Source: Paenibacillus validus NBRC 15382 | Lineage (GTDB): Bacteria; Bacillota; Bacilli; Paenibacillales; NBRC-103111 | NCBI RefSeq assembly: GCF_004000985.1 | Contig: NZ_BIMH01000001.1 | Location: 124,001 to 188,000, forward strand | Length of the DNA stretch: 64,000 nt | Direction of reading: 5' to 3' | Part shown: positions 7,995 through 16,845 of the stretch, piece by piece | Layout of the letters: each line of letters begins with the position of its first letter | Position numbering within the stretch: the stretch's first letter is position 1 | Notes under the pieces: generated by a model | The model's database searches: none | The model's input: the letters and a program-made list of their open reading frames with translations, nothing else | What the model was told of the DNA's origin: nothing | Position numbers and translations under genes: made by a program

Positions 7995-9347
7995 TTAATT
8001 GTTCTTCTCGAAAATTTTATCGGCTTCCCTGCGGAAATCGGCTGCCGCTTCATCAATAGACGATTTGCCGAATTGCTGCTTTTGCACCGTCTGCTCAAAA
8101 AGCTTAGTCACTTCGCCCGCGCCTTTAGGTCCTCCATCGTACATGGACGGCTGAATGCTGGTCACATGCTGCAGCATATTCGCCATTTTTTTGTCACGCT
8201 CTGTGAATTTGGGGGTCAAGTACTCCAGCATTTTTTTATTTTCCGGCAAGCCTCTATCCATTTCCAGAATATCTGCGGCTTCCTTCGAGTTTAAGAAGAA
8301 GTCCAGAAACATGGCCGCTTCTTTCGGATGCTTCGATTTGGCAGATGCGGAAAGAAACATGGCAGGCAACAGCACGCTGCCGGTTTTTTTGTCCTTCGGA
8401 TAGGAGACCATATCGATCTTGTCTTTCATCACGTTCTCATAAGCCGGGAACGTAGCCGTAAACTGGGGTCCCATAATGGGCACGACGCCCTTCATTAAGG
8501 CGTCCTTATTCGGATCGGCGTTTCCGATCGGCAGGAACGAAGCGGTCATCGTGGCCGGCGGCACGATGCCTTCTTTCCGGGCATCATCCCACATCTTCAG
8601 CCAGTTTTTGAAATTTTGATCATCATAGCCGAGTCGATTATTCTTGTACAACGTATCTCCGACGGAGAACAGATAGTACATGTAAGCCTCTAAGGACGTC
8701 GACATATCGAAGGCCCCATAGACCTTGTCGCCCAGCTTGGACTTGACCTCACGCGCTTTATCGAAGAACTCTTTCCAGGTCATGTCCAGTTTCGGCGGCT
8801 CGACGCCCGCTTGTTGATACATTTCTTTGTTGTAAATTAAGACGGAAGCGTTATCAGAAACCGGTAAACCGGTTAACTTACCGTTAATGGTTCCTTGATT
8901 TTTGATAACGTCCTCGTTTAGATCTTGCATTTGAATTTCCTTATTCGCGTAGGGTGTAAGGTCTGCCAGTACACCGCGGTCCGAATATTCCTTGATATAC
9001 AGAATGCTCATTTGCATCAAATCAGGCGCATTGTTACCTGCTACCTGGGTAGAGAGCTTTTCCCAATACCCGTCGAAGCTTGTATATTCCGGCTTAATCT
9101 TGATATTCGGATGCAGCTGTTGGAACTTGTCGATCACTTTCAGCGTTCTGTCATGTCTGCCTTGACTTCCCCACCAGGCAAAGCGCAGTTCAACGTTTTG
9201 CTGCGCTTGCGGATCCTTGGAATCCTCTTTGGCTGGAGCGGCACTTTTCTGTTGTGTAGGCATACATCCTGCCAGAAGACCGCTACATAAAGTCAATGTT
9301 AGAAATGAAGTAGACAACCTGCGGCCTAATCGATCATACCTTGCCAT
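7995..9347 (-). CDS. sugar ABC transporter solute-binding lipoprotein
   Basis: 450 residues. The signal peptide ends in a lipobox, LLAGC, with Cys at about 28. The mature part is a family 1 extracellular binding protein (ELRFAWWGSQG near the start, later LTGLPVSDNASVLIYNK). It should sit on the outer face of the membrane and feed the two permeases encoded at 12.9-14.7 kb. No ATPase gene is in the operon, as usual for Firmicutes that share an MsmX-type ATPase. The gene has a 130-nt AT-rich upstream region and probably its own promoter. Confidence 0.92.
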   Translation of the reverse strand: MARYDRLGRRLSTSFLTLTLCSGLLAGCMPTQQKSAAPAKEDSKDPQAQQNVELRFAWWGSQGRHDRTLKVIDKFQQLHPNIKIKPEYTSFDGYWEKLSTQVAGNNAPDLMQMSILYIKEYSDRGVLADLTPYANKEIQMQDLNEDVIKNQGTINGKLTGLPVSDNASVLIYNKEMYQQAGVEPPKLDMTWKEFFDKAREVKSKLGDKVYGAFDMSTSLEAYMYYLFSVGDTLYKNNRLGYDDQNFKNWLKMWDDARKEGIVPPATMTASFLPIGNADPNKDALMKGVVPIMGPQFTATFPAYENVMKDKIDMVSYPKDKKTGSVLLPAMFLSASAKSKHPKEAAMFLDFFLNSKEAADILEMDRGLPENKKMLEYLTPKFTERDKKMANMLQHVTSIQPSMYDGGPKGAGEVTKLFEQTVQKQQFGKSSIDEAAADFRREADKIFEKNN

Positions 9348-9416
9348 TGTAGATACACCCCTTAAGGTTTACTGGTTTACAATCTCATTATAAAATTTCT
9401 GTTGTTTTATAAAATA

Positions 9417-9427
9417 AGAGAAATCTA
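9417..9427 (-). promoter_or_regulatory. candidate regulator site upstream of the binding-protein gene
   Basis: AGAGAAATCTA (plus-strand reading) lies 70 nt upstream of the ATG at 9347. The identical 11-mer occurs at 14778-14788, 77 nt upstream of the permease start. These are the two places where this locus should be transcribed from. It is a plausible target of the YesN-like regulator encoded between them. Confidence 0.4.
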
Positions 9428-9478
9428 CAAAATGTATTAAAAAAATACAAAGCTTCGCGGTAAGAGCCATGGGGCAGC

Positions 9479-11092
9479 CTACTGATTAATTTCGGAGGGA
9501 TTAAGTCCCGTATGCTTCTTGAAGAGCTGGCTAAAATACGCGTTGTTTTTATATCCGACCATCTGCGAAATCTCAAAGACTTTATAATTCCCGCTAAGCA
9601 TGAGTTCCTTCGCTTTTTCCATACGAACCCTCGTCAAGTAGCTGTTGTAGTTCTCCCCGGTCGCCTGCTTGAAAATTTGACTCAAATAATTACGAGTCAA
9701 ATACACCTTCTCCGCCAATACGTCCAGCGTAATATCTTCCGAATAATGCTCCTGCACGTACCGCATGATAAACTCGATCGTTTTACGGTGCTTCTGGGAG
9801 CCCCGCCGATTCATAACCTCGCACACCGGAAGAAGAAGGTCACGCAACCAAGCGGCAAAATCATCAACGCTGTACAGCAGCTCCAATTCCTTGTACATGT
9901 TGAAGCCTGCATGAATATCCTCGACCTGCAGTCCATGGTCATGTAAGGCGAGAGCCAGGACGGCGACAATGTCAATGGAAAATTCCCTGAGGACGCTAAT
10001 GCTCGGGATGGCGCCCTTATGAAGGTTCTTGGTCAATTCGGCGATTCGTTCCTCCACAAGATCCTCTTGCCCCATCATGACAGCGTCTACAATAGCTTGA
10101 TAGCTTTCCATCGGACGGCGTACAGTCGTTTTGGAAATATCTTTTATATCTTCTTCCGTGATTAACTGCTTATCGGACATTTTTTCCCGTTGGGCCAGCA
10201 AATCAATAGCACTCGCGTAAGATTTAGGAATGCCGCTTACATGATCCGCCGCTAAACCGACAGAAGCCCAGACCTGCAGCTTTAAATATTTTTGAATGTT
10301 CTCCAGAAATTCAGCCGCCATCTGTGTGACCTGCCGCTTTACGTTCTCCCTTTTGACCTGTGCTGGCGTCGACACGATCACCGTGATCAAATTCCGCTGG
10401 ATATCTGCCACATAAACCCCTTTTTTATACTGCGACAGCTCGTCCACAATATTCTTGACGGCGTAGGCGAACAACGACAAATCACGGGGTCTGTACGAAT
10501 TCCGCTCCCGGTTAATGAAAAATTCAATCAACAGCACCGTAAAATATTGTTGAGATAAATCCATCTTTAAATAATCGGACACTTTATCGAAAAAGGCAGT
10601 CTGGCAAAATCCGGGCTCAAGCAAGCCCTTCAGCATTTGTTTTTTTGTCGTCGACAAATTACGCTCCAGAAGCTCCCTTAATTCCTTTTCCTCTCGTTCG
10701 GAATGCATCTTCTTTCTGATTTTATCCGCCACTTCCTGCAAAACACGTTCAATTTCGTCCAGCGTAGCCGGTTTTGACAAATAATCGTTTACTTGCAGCT
10801 TAACTGCCGATTGAGCATATTTGAAATCCTCGTAACCGCTTAATATAATAACTTCCGCCCTGTTTCCTTCTTCACGCAAAGCCTTTAGCATCTCTATGCC
10901 GTCCATGACAGGCATATAAATGTCGGTTAAAATAATTTCGGGACGGTGGGCCCGGACTTGTTCCAATCCCTCTCTCCCGTTTTTGGCGGTTCCCGCCACC
11001 TCAATCCCATAATCGTTCCACCGGACAGAGCGGGTAAGTCCATGAATCGTAGTCATATCATCATCGATAATTACGGCCTTGATCATTTTCAT
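9479..11092 (-). CDS. YesN-like response regulator, REC plus AraC-type HTH
   Basis: 537 residues. The N-terminal receiver domain has the acidic pocket IIDDD (about 8-12), the phospho-acceptor Asp in LTDIYMP (about 57) and the Lys in LSKPA. A ~300-residue middle region follows. The C-terminal AraC/XylS DNA-binding domain (about 430-535) contains VYLTRNYLSQIFK and the second helix MVGYKNNAYFSQLFKKHTG. Its start overlaps the sensor kinase gene by 4 nt (ATGA-type coupling). Family members activate neighbouring sugar-uptake genes, so it should control the transporter here. Confidence 0.93.
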   Translation of the reverse strand: MKMIKAVIIDDDMTTIHGLTRSVRWNDYGIEVAGTAKNGREGLEQVRAHRPEIILTDIYMPVMDGIEMLKALREEGNRAEVIILSGYEDFKYAQSAVKLQVNDYLSKPATLDEIERVLQEVADKIRKKMHSEREEKELRELLERNLSTTKKQMLKGLLEPGFCQTAFFDKVSDYLKMDLSQQYFTVLLIEFFINRERNSYRPRDLSLFAYAVKNIVDELSQYKKGVYVADIQRNLITVIVSTPAQVKRENVKRQVTQMAAEFLENIQKYLKLQVWASVGLAADHVSGIPKSYASAIDLLAQREKMSDKQLITEEDIKDISKTTVRRPMESYQAIVDAVMMGQEDLVEERIAELTKNLHKGAIPSISVLREFSIDIVAVLALALHDHGLQVEDIHAGFNMYKELELLYSVDDFAAWLRDLLLPVCEVMNRRGSQKHRKTIEFIMRYVQEHYSEDITLDVLAEKVYLTRNYLSQIFKQATGENYNSYLTRVRMEKAKELMLSGNYKVFEISQMVGYKNNAYFSQLFKKHTGLNPSEINQ

Positions 11093-12849
11093 TCCCCTTT
11101 TGCAGGATTCGCCGGCTCCGATAATAGCTTAGGCAGAGACAAGACGACCCTGGTCCCTTGGTTGATTTGGCTGTCCATTTGTACGCCGTACTGCTCTCCA
11201 AAATAAAGTTGGATCCGTTCATGTACGTTGCGGTATCCATTGTGTTCCCTGCCGGTTGCGACATGCTCAACGTCCATTCCTTTGCCGTTATCCTCCACGG
11301 TCAAATACAAGCTTTGCTCATCTTCCCGTCCGGAAATCGTGATCATTCCCTCCTCGTAAGCATGAAGGCCGTGAATGAGCGAATTTTCTACAAAAGGCTG
11401 AATAATCAGCTTGGGGATATAATATTTCTCCATCGATTCCGGCACGGAGATCACGAACTGAATTTTTTGTTTGTACCTTATTTTTTGCAATTCCACATAG
11501 CAATGAAGATGCTCCATTTCCCTGCGGACCGTGATGAAGCTCGCGCCGCTGGAAAGACCGATCCGCAGCATCTTGCCGAGCAGAGCCAGCATATGGCTGA
11601 TTTCACGGGAGCCTGATTCAATAGCCTGCCAGTTGATCATATCCAACGTGTTGTACAAAAAATGAGGATTGATCTGCTCCTGCAGGATTTGGATCTCCGC
11701 TTCACGCTTCCGTCTATTCTGCTCGTTCACTTGAATAATCAATTGATCGATACGTTCTATCATTTGATTGAAATTTTCATTCATATCGCCGAATTCATTC
11801 TGGTAATCGTTTGTAATTTGCACATCCAGCCTGCCTGTTTTCATTAATCTCATGGCACGAATCAAATTGCGGATCGGAAGGACGAATTGCCGGGATAACA
11901 AAAAGGCCATGACAATGGCAAGCAGGATACAAAAGATGGCCGCCACCAGGATGACGTTTTCAATACGGCGGCTCCCCTTCGTAATATTGTCCCACGGTAT
12001 AATATCCATAGTTATCCATGAAGTACGAGCCTGCTTATTCCAGATGATCAAGTTTTTCTCCGCGAAGCTGGCTACCGCATAATGATCATCTGCCGATTCT
12101 TCTATAATTGCAGCAATTCTGCTTTTTATATGCTCGTAGGATACCTGATCGGCCGGATCGTCATTAAACTGCGCAATCAGCCTGTTGCGGGTATCGAAAA
12201 TAAACCGGCTGACCTCCGTCGCGCTGCTGGAGGCGATCTTCTGCATAGACGACATCTTCAAATTGATGACGAGGATTCCAACCTCTTTGCCTGAAGAGGA
12301 GAGCACCTTTCTTGCAAAGCTAACTACCATTCGTTCATCGACGGGATAGCTTTCCACCTCGATGGGATGAGTCCCCACCCAGCAATAATCGGCATCCTTA
12401 ATCTCGTTAAACCATGAGCTGCTCTCTAAAATTCCATAATCATACACGCCGTTTGCCGCGATATGATGATTCAACGAAGTGTCTTTGGCATACAGCTGAA
12501 CGGAATGTATGCCTTCCTTGACATAGCTGAGACGGCTAAGTAAATCCATAATATCCGAGGTTTGCCCGATTCGCTCGAAGCTGTCTTCGTTATGCTGTAA
12601 ATATTGGATCAGCTTCGGGTTACTGGCTAGCACCAAAGAATCGTTCTCAACCGACTGTAATTGAATGTCCAGCTGCTTATTAATCTCGTTCAGCAAGAGC
12701 TTTCTTGAAGAAATGGTTTGCTCGACGACTTCCTGATTCGTGATATAATAACTCGTTATTCCGAGAAGGGAAATCAATATAGCGGAAATCAGAATAAATG
12801 AAGTAAAAAACGTTGCTTGAAAAGAAAACGTTTTAAATGGATTCCTCAT
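11089..12849 (-). CDS. YesM-like sensor histidine kinase
   Basis: 586 residues from ATG at 12849, chosen because AGGTGAT lies about 8 nt upstream; a frame extension to 12912 has no RBS and is not family-like. A transmembrane helix (about 15-35) is followed by an extracellular dCache-like sensor region, a second helix (about 285-310), a HAMP segment, the His-kinase motif INPHFLYNTLDMINW with the phosphorylated His, and a HATPase ending with VEDNGKGMD. It likely senses an extracellular sugar, directly or through the lipoprotein, and phosphorylates the partner regulator. Confidence 0.93.
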   Translation of the reverse strand: MRNPFKTFSFQATFFTSFILISAILISLLGITSYYITNQEVVEQTISSRKLLLNEINKQLDIQLQSVENDSLVLASNPKLIQYLQHNEDSFERIGQTSDIMDLLSRLSYVKEGIHSVQLYAKDTSLNHHIAANGVYDYGILESSSWFNEIKDADYCWVGTHPIEVESYPVDERMVVSFARKVLSSSGKEVGILVINLKMSSMQKIASSSATEVSRFIFDTRNRLIAQFNDDPADQVSYEHIKSRIAAIIEESADDHYAVASFAEKNLIIWNKQARTSWITMDIIPWDNITKGSRRIENVILVAAIFCILLAIVMAFLLSRQFVLPIRNLIRAMRLMKTGRLDVQITNDYQNEFGDMNENFNQMIERIDQLIIQVNEQNRRKREAEIQILQEQINPHFLYNTLDMINWQAIESGSREISHMLALLGKMLRIGLSSGASFITVRREMEHLHCYVELQKIRYKQKIQFVISVPESMEKYYIPKLIIQPFVENSLIHGLHAYEEGMITISGREDEQSLYLTVEDNGKGMDVEHVATGREHNGYRNVHERIQLYFGEQYGVQMDSQINQGTRVVLSLPKLLSEPANPAKGE

Positions 12850-12915
12850 GCCCCTATCACCTGTCGCTGTGTAATTTAGCTTTAGCATAAGGTCAAGTAA
12901 AGCGTTTTGCAAACA

Positions 12916-13743
12916 TTATCCCTTGATCCCCGTTGTGGTAATTCCCTCCACGAAATATTTTTGGGCCACGATAAATATGACAAAGCACGGTATAACCGAC
13001 AGCAGCGACATCGCATACATAGGTCCCCATGTTACCGCCGATGAATTATCCAGGAATAGACGCAGGGCCAGCGGAACCGTGTATTTGGCGGTATCAGTCA
13101 AGTAAATCATCTGCCCGAGAAAATCGTCCCAGGTCCAGATGAAGCTGAAAATCGCCGTTGTAATAAAAGCGGGCGTACACAGAGGCAGTACGATCTTAAA
13201 CGCAATTCCAGGCGTCGTACAGCCGTCTATTTTCGCGGACTCGTCCAAATCTTTAGGAATTCCACGAATAAATTGGATGAGCAGAAATACAAAAAACGGG
13301 CTAACGGCCAAGAAATGAGGAACAATCAGCGGCAGGGTAGTTCCCACCCAATCGAAATATTTAAACAAGATATACTGCGGAACCAACGTAACCTGGGTAG
13401 GAAGCATTAAGGTTAACATCAAGATACCGAACCAAAACCGCTTTAAGGGGAAATTCAATCTTGCGAAACCGTACGCTACAAATGCGCTGGAAAGCAAGGT
13501 CCCGATAACGGAAAGCACCGCTATGAAAAAAGAATTGTAGAAAAAATGCGCAAAGCTGAAGCCCGGAATCGCTACCCAGCCATCATAGAAATTTTCCCAC
13601 TGAAACTCGGTAGGAATCAAATTGGACTTAGGTATTTCTTCATTTGATTTCAGAGCGTTCCCAACCAGCCAAAAGATAGGATAAATCATCACCACGCTGC
13701 AAAGTGTTAAAAATGTATATTGATAGAGCCTGTTTTGTTTCAT
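12916..13743 (-). CDS. carbohydrate ABC permease, MalG type
   Basis: 275 residues with six predicted transmembrane helices. The EAA loop reads ESAKIDG followed by G-x9-LP (about 185-200), the contact site for the ATPase. The C-terminus YFVEGITTTGIKG is the classic ending of CUT1-family MalG-type permeases. It follows the MalF-type gene by 37 nt and precedes the kinase gene by 66 nt in the same orientation. Confidence 0.93.
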   Translation of the reverse strand: MKQNRLYQYTFLTLCSVVMIYPIFWLVGNALKSNEEIPKSNLIPTEFQWENFYDGWVAIPGFSFAHFFYNSFFIAVLSVIGTLLSSAFVAYGFARLNFPLKRFWFGILMLTLMLPTQVTLVPQYILFKYFDWVGTTLPLIVPHFLAVSPFFVFLLIQFIRGIPKDLDESAKIDGCTTPGIAFKIVLPLCTPAFITTAIFSFIWTWDDFLGQMIYLTDTAKYTVPLALRLFLDNSSAVTWGPMYAMSLLSVIPCFVIFIVAQKYFVEGITTTGIKG

Positions 13744-13780
13744 CGAGCCGCCACCTCATCCATTAAAATAAGAGCTTGTT

Positions 13781-14701
13781 TTACGTTTCATAATGAACCC
13801 ATTTTTTGGAAGACCAGAACACAAGAGCCGTGAACAAAGCGATGATCGTAAGCAAAATCCAAGCTAAAGCACTGGCGTAGCCCATATTAAAGTAAGCAAA
13901 CGCTTTCTGATACAGATACAAGGCATAGACTAGCGTCGAGTTAATAGGACCGCCCTTCGTGACGATAAAGGCTTGCGTGAACATTTGGAAGCTCCCGATA
14001 ATTTGCATAACCAGGTTAAACAAGATGATCGGCGTCAGCATCGGTAAGGTGATTGAAAAGAAGGAACGAAACTTGGAAGCGCCATCCACCGAGGCCGATT
14101 CATAAAGATCCTTTGGTATTTGCTTTAAGCCTGCCAGGAAAATAACCATGGAAGATCCAAACTGCCACACGGCGAGCATCACCAGCGTATACAGCGCTGT
14201 CTCAGGCGTATTGATCCAGTCGATGCCTTGTATGCCAAGGAAGCTCGCAAACTTGTTTATAAATCCATCCATTCCAAAAAGGTTTCGCCAAATGGCGGAA
14301 ATCGCTACGCTGCCTCCGACCAGTGACGGCAAATAAAAGATAGCCCTGTAAACGGACATGCCGCGAATAGGCTTAAACAGAAGCATGGCCACCATTAAAG
14401 CAAAGAACAGCTTTAATGGCACCGACAGCACCACATAGGTGATCGTGACCCGCAGCGCGGTCCAAAAATCTTTATCGTCCGTAAAAATTTCCTTGTAATT
14501 CTCAAACCCTACCCAAGAGGGCAGCTCTAACAAATTATATTGAGTCAGGGACAAATAAAAAGATTGGGACATCGGTCCGATTGTTAAAACAAATAAACCA
14601 AGCAACCAAGGCGCAATGAACACATAACCCCAAATAGGTTCTATCCATCGGTTAAGTTTTCCTGAATGATTGCGTTTTGACGCTTGCGTTAGTTCTGTCA
14701 T
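13781..14701 (-). CDS. carbohydrate ABC permease, MalF type
   Basis: 306 residues from ATG at 14701. GGGAG lies about 8 nt upstream, so the 15-residue extension to 14746 is discounted. It has six transmembrane helices and an EAA loop YESASVDGASKFRSFFSI near residue 200. It is the promoter-proximal gene of the transporter/two-component/catabolic cluster. With the MalG-type partner it forms the channel for an amino sugar or an oligosaccharide containing one. Confidence 0.93.
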   Translation of the reverse strand: MTELTQASKRNHSGKLNRWIEPIWGYVFIAPWLLGLFVLTIGPMSQSFYLSLTQYNLLELPSWVGFENYKEIFTDDKDFWTALRVTITYVVLSVPLKLFFALMVAMLLFKPIRGMSVYRAIFYLPSLVGGSVAISAIWRNLFGMDGFINKFASFLGIQGIDWINTPETALYTLVMLAVWQFGSSMVIFLAGLKQIPKDLYESASVDGASKFRSFFSITLPMLTPIILFNLVMQIIGSFQMFTQAFIVTKGGPINSTLVYALYLYQKAFAYFNMGYASALAWILLTIIALFTALVFWSSKKWVHYET

Positions 14702-14777
14702 CCTTCTCACTCCCGTATTTTCATCTAGATCACCGCTTGTAAACACATCTTAGCTTTTGGAGCTCTTCATATAAATG

Positions 14778-14788
14778 AGAGAAATCTA
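14778..14788 (-). promoter_or_regulatory. candidate regulator site upstream of the permease operon
   Basis: AGAGAAATCTA (plus-strand reading) is 77 nt upstream of the permease start codon and identical to the motif 70 nt upstream of the binding-protein gene. The flanks are AT-rich (CTATAATTATTTATAAAAATA). Confidence 0.4.
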
Positions 14789-14841
14789 TAATTATTTATA
14801 AAAATATACACGGTTTTGCCGGATGCCTTGAGCAACGCGAA

Positions 14842-14886
14842 GGGGGTGTCCCCAAAGGTCATAAATAGACCCTTGGGGACACCCCC
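14842..14886 (-). terminator. strong 19-bp hairpin downstream of the ABC ATPase relic
   Basis: GGGGGTGTCCCCAAAGGTC (14842-14860) pairs with GACCCTTGGGGACACCCCC (14868-14886) with one mismatch and a 7-nt loop. It lies between the 3' end of the decayed ATPase pair and the promoter of the permease operon, insulating the latter from minus-strand read-through. No long U-tract follows. Confidence 0.65.
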
Positions 14887-14943
14887 TTCACTTGCCTGCT
14901 CTATATGTGCCCGGACACGGGTTTATATGGCGTGATCCAAATT

Positions 14944-15547
14944 TTACAAGCGTGTGCCCCGCTCAACGACCCGGCTGCACAGCCTGCGGATCAGCTGCCG
15001 CTCGTGGCTGATGACCAGTATGCCCGCGCCGCGCCGCGCCGCCCAGCCCAGCACGGTCTGCCAAGATTTGCGCTTGCGTAATCGCATCGAGCATCGTCGT
15101 CATTTCATCGGCAATCAGATAACGGGTGCCGGGTCCGAGCGCCCGCGCGACGCAGATCCGCTGAAGCTCTCCTCCGGACAGCTCGTTCGGGAAGCGGTCC
15201 AGCCATTCCGGCTCGATACCCAGCCCGATAAGCAGCGATTCGTCCGGCGTCCCTCCTTCCAGCAGCGTGCGCCGCAGCTTCCAACGCAGATTGACAGCCT
15301 GCTCCGGATGCTGAACGACCATCTGCACCGGATTGCGGCCCCGGGCGGGAAGCGGAGACCCGTTGACGACAACGCTGCCTTCTTGCAGCCGTTCGTGACC
15401 GGCAAGCAAGCGGGCGAGCGTGGACTTCCCGCTGCCGCTCGCCCCGACCAGTCCGACGATTTCACCGGCTTCGATTCGCAGCTCTTCGTTCTTAAGCAAC
15501 CAGGACTCTCCGTACCGGAAGCTCAAGTTTCGCCCTTCAAGCGCCAT
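14944..15547 (-). pseudogene. frameshifted peptide/nickel-type ABC ATPase
   Basis: The first ~150 codons read as an intact DppF/NikE-like ATPase: Walker A GASGSGKST, Q-loop, signature LSGGELQR and Walker B LIADEMT. Near 15062 the frame breaks. The original frame then gives family-unlike sequence ending at 14963. The shifted frame restores the expected end (WQTVLGWAARRG, ILVISHERQL including the H-loop His) and stops at 14944. One extra base explains it. This is either a true decay mutation or a sequencing error; decay is favoured because the neighbouring ATPase is also damaged. No permease or binding-protein gene accompanies it. Confidence 0.75.
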
Positions 15548-16269
15548 GCAAGCACCTCACCATCCCGCCCCGCACCGTCCGAGGCTCCGGAGGCGTTACG
15601 CCGCATTCCGGCGTGGCCCATGAACAGCGCGGAGCGAAGGCGCAGCCCGGCGGCAAAGCGTCCGGCAGCGGCTGCGCGCCGGGAATCGGGACAAAATCGT
15701 TCTGCGGTAAAGCGCGCCATAACGCCCGGGTGTAGGGGTGGCGCAAATCCGCTCCATCGCCGGCAAACTCCTCGCAGCAGGCGATTTCGACGACGCTGCC
15801 GGCGTACAGGACGGCAATCCGGTTGGAGACGGATAACGCCGCTTCGATATCGTGCGTAATGAGCATGACTGCGCAGCCCCCGTCGGCCAGCTCCCGGAAT
15901 CGGCCGAGCGCCTCCCGGAGAGCCGTCTCGTCCAAACCCGGGGTCGGCTCATCGGCGATGACGAGCCGGGCTCCGCTCACGGTTGCCGTCGAGACCAGGA
16001 CCCTCCTTGCCATGCCTCCGGACAGCTGAAACGGGAACAAGTCGGCCGCTTCGGGCTTCAGCCTGTATCTGGCAAAGGCGCTTCGCTGCCGTTCTATCGG
16101 ATCTCCGGTCCGAACGGCCTGTCTGACCTGACGGCCGACCCGCATCAACGGGTCCAAATATTGCACCGATTGTGGGACAAGCGCAATATCCCTGCCTCTC
16201 AGCTGTGCCACCCGCATCGATCGTTAGCCCGAGCTTGTGAATCGTAAACACATTTTCAAACTCAAACAC
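15537..16269 (-). pseudogene. peptide/nickel-type ABC ATPase lacking its Walker A region
   Basis: A GTG with a nearby GGAGT at 16269 starts an ATPase-like N-terminus (FEFENV, then HKLGLTID). The frame then breaks at about 16215, and a second frame continues with the central and C-terminal part: RGRDIALVPQSVQYLDPL (Q-loop), LSGGMARRVL (signature), LVIADEPTPGLD (Walker B), LITHDIEAA (H-loop) and the oligopeptide-transporter C-terminal motif GCAFAPRC. About 50 residues including Walker A are gone. Without it ATP cannot be bound normally, so the gene is judged dead. It overlaps the following ATPase by 11 nt, as in an intact dpp/nik operon. Confidence 0.8.
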
Positions 16270-16286
16270 TCCTTCGAATTAAGTTG

Positions 16287-16342
16287 TTAACGTGTTCAGT
16301 AGCACGTTAAAGATATATAGTAGCACTTGTATAGCGTAGCAC
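16287..16342 (-). promoter_or_regulatory. inverted and direct repeats upstream of the ABC relic
   Basis: TTAACGTG (16287-16294) and CACGTTAA (16303-16310) form a perfect 8-bp inverted repeat. GTAGCAC is repeated directly at 16299, 16320 and 16336. The block lies just upstream of the decayed ATPase genes, where an operator would be expected. No regulator gene is adjacent. Confidence 0.35.
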
Positions 16343-16442
16343 ATGAAACCAATTTCTGTCACTACAATTGTGCTATTATTTTTAAACTTTGTGTTACAAC
16401 AACCGCTGCTCTGCCTCTTCTCCGCTTGTTCGTAAAAAAGGT

Positions 16443-16471
16443 TTGAATAAACCTAAGAAATATTGTACTAT
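16443..16471 (+). promoter_or_regulatory. promoter of the metE leader
   Basis: TTGAAT (16443-16448) and TACTAT (16466-16471) are separated by 17 nt, a sigma-A-type promoter. Transcription would begin near 16478, about 25 nt before the riboswitch P1 stem. Confidence 0.55.
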
Positions 16472-16501
16472 TACTCGGTATTCGATAATTGAATCATGTG
16501 G

Positions 16502-16681
16502 AAATAGGTGCTCCGGACCGGTCGTTATGCCGGGCGGAGCTTAAAAGGGAAGTTCGGTGAAATGCCGACGCGGTCCCGCCACTGTAACAGAGGAGTCGAA
16601 CGTCACCCGGCGCCACTAATCCTTCGGATTGGGAAGGCCGACGCAAGACGATGATTCTGGAGCCAGGAGACCTGCCTATTT
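16502..16681 (+). ncRNA. cobalamin (adenosylcobalamin-class) riboswitch
   Basis: The leader carries the conserved cobalamin aptamer core: AAAAGGGAA, the B12 box CCCGCCACTGTAA (16576-16588), and GGAGCCAGGAGACCTGCC near the end. P1 closes by AAATAGG (16502-16508) with CCTATTT (16675-16681). It precedes an intrinsic terminator and then metE. Ligand binding should end transcription of the B12-independent synthase when cobalamin is plentiful. This implies that the organism also has a B12-dependent MetH elsewhere. Confidence 0.95.
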
Positions 16682-16725
16682 TGACAGCACTGCTTTTACC
16701 TACGGGAGATAGGGAGGTGTTAAAG

Positions 16726-16770
16726 ATGGCAGCCGCCGTACAAACAATCGGGAGGCATCTTTACCCTTGA
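16726..16770 (+). CDS. possible 14-residue leader peptide in the metE leader
   Basis: ATG at 16726 is preceded by AGGGAGGTG at ideal spacing and encodes MAAAVQTIGRHLYP before TGA. It lies between the aptamer and the terminator, and its last codons occupy the 5' arm of the terminator stem. It may be a regulatory uORF or chance. It has no Met codon besides the start, so it is not a classic methionine attenuator. Confidence 0.35.
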   Translation: MAAAVQTIGRHLYP

Positions 16771-16797
16771 CTTTTACTGGGTAAAGATGCCTTTTTT
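16753..16797 (+). terminator. riboswitch-controlled intrinsic terminator before metE
   Basis: A perfect 14-bp stem (AGGCATCTTTACCC at 16753-16766 with GGGTAAAGATGCCT at 16779-16792) is followed by six T. TAAAGATG at 16721-16728 is complementary to CATCTTTA (16756-16763) within the 5' arm and can serve as antiterminator. Confidence 0.9.
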
Positions 16798-16845
16798 GCA
16801 TGGGAAAGCACCGCTTATGAAAACAAATGAACTGGAGGAATACCT

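Noticed and set aside
15537-16217. 226-codon frame taken as an intact ABC ATPase
   Set aside because: The ATG at 16217 has no RBS, the Walker A motif is absent, and the true N-terminus is found upstream in another frame. It is treated as a pseudogene.
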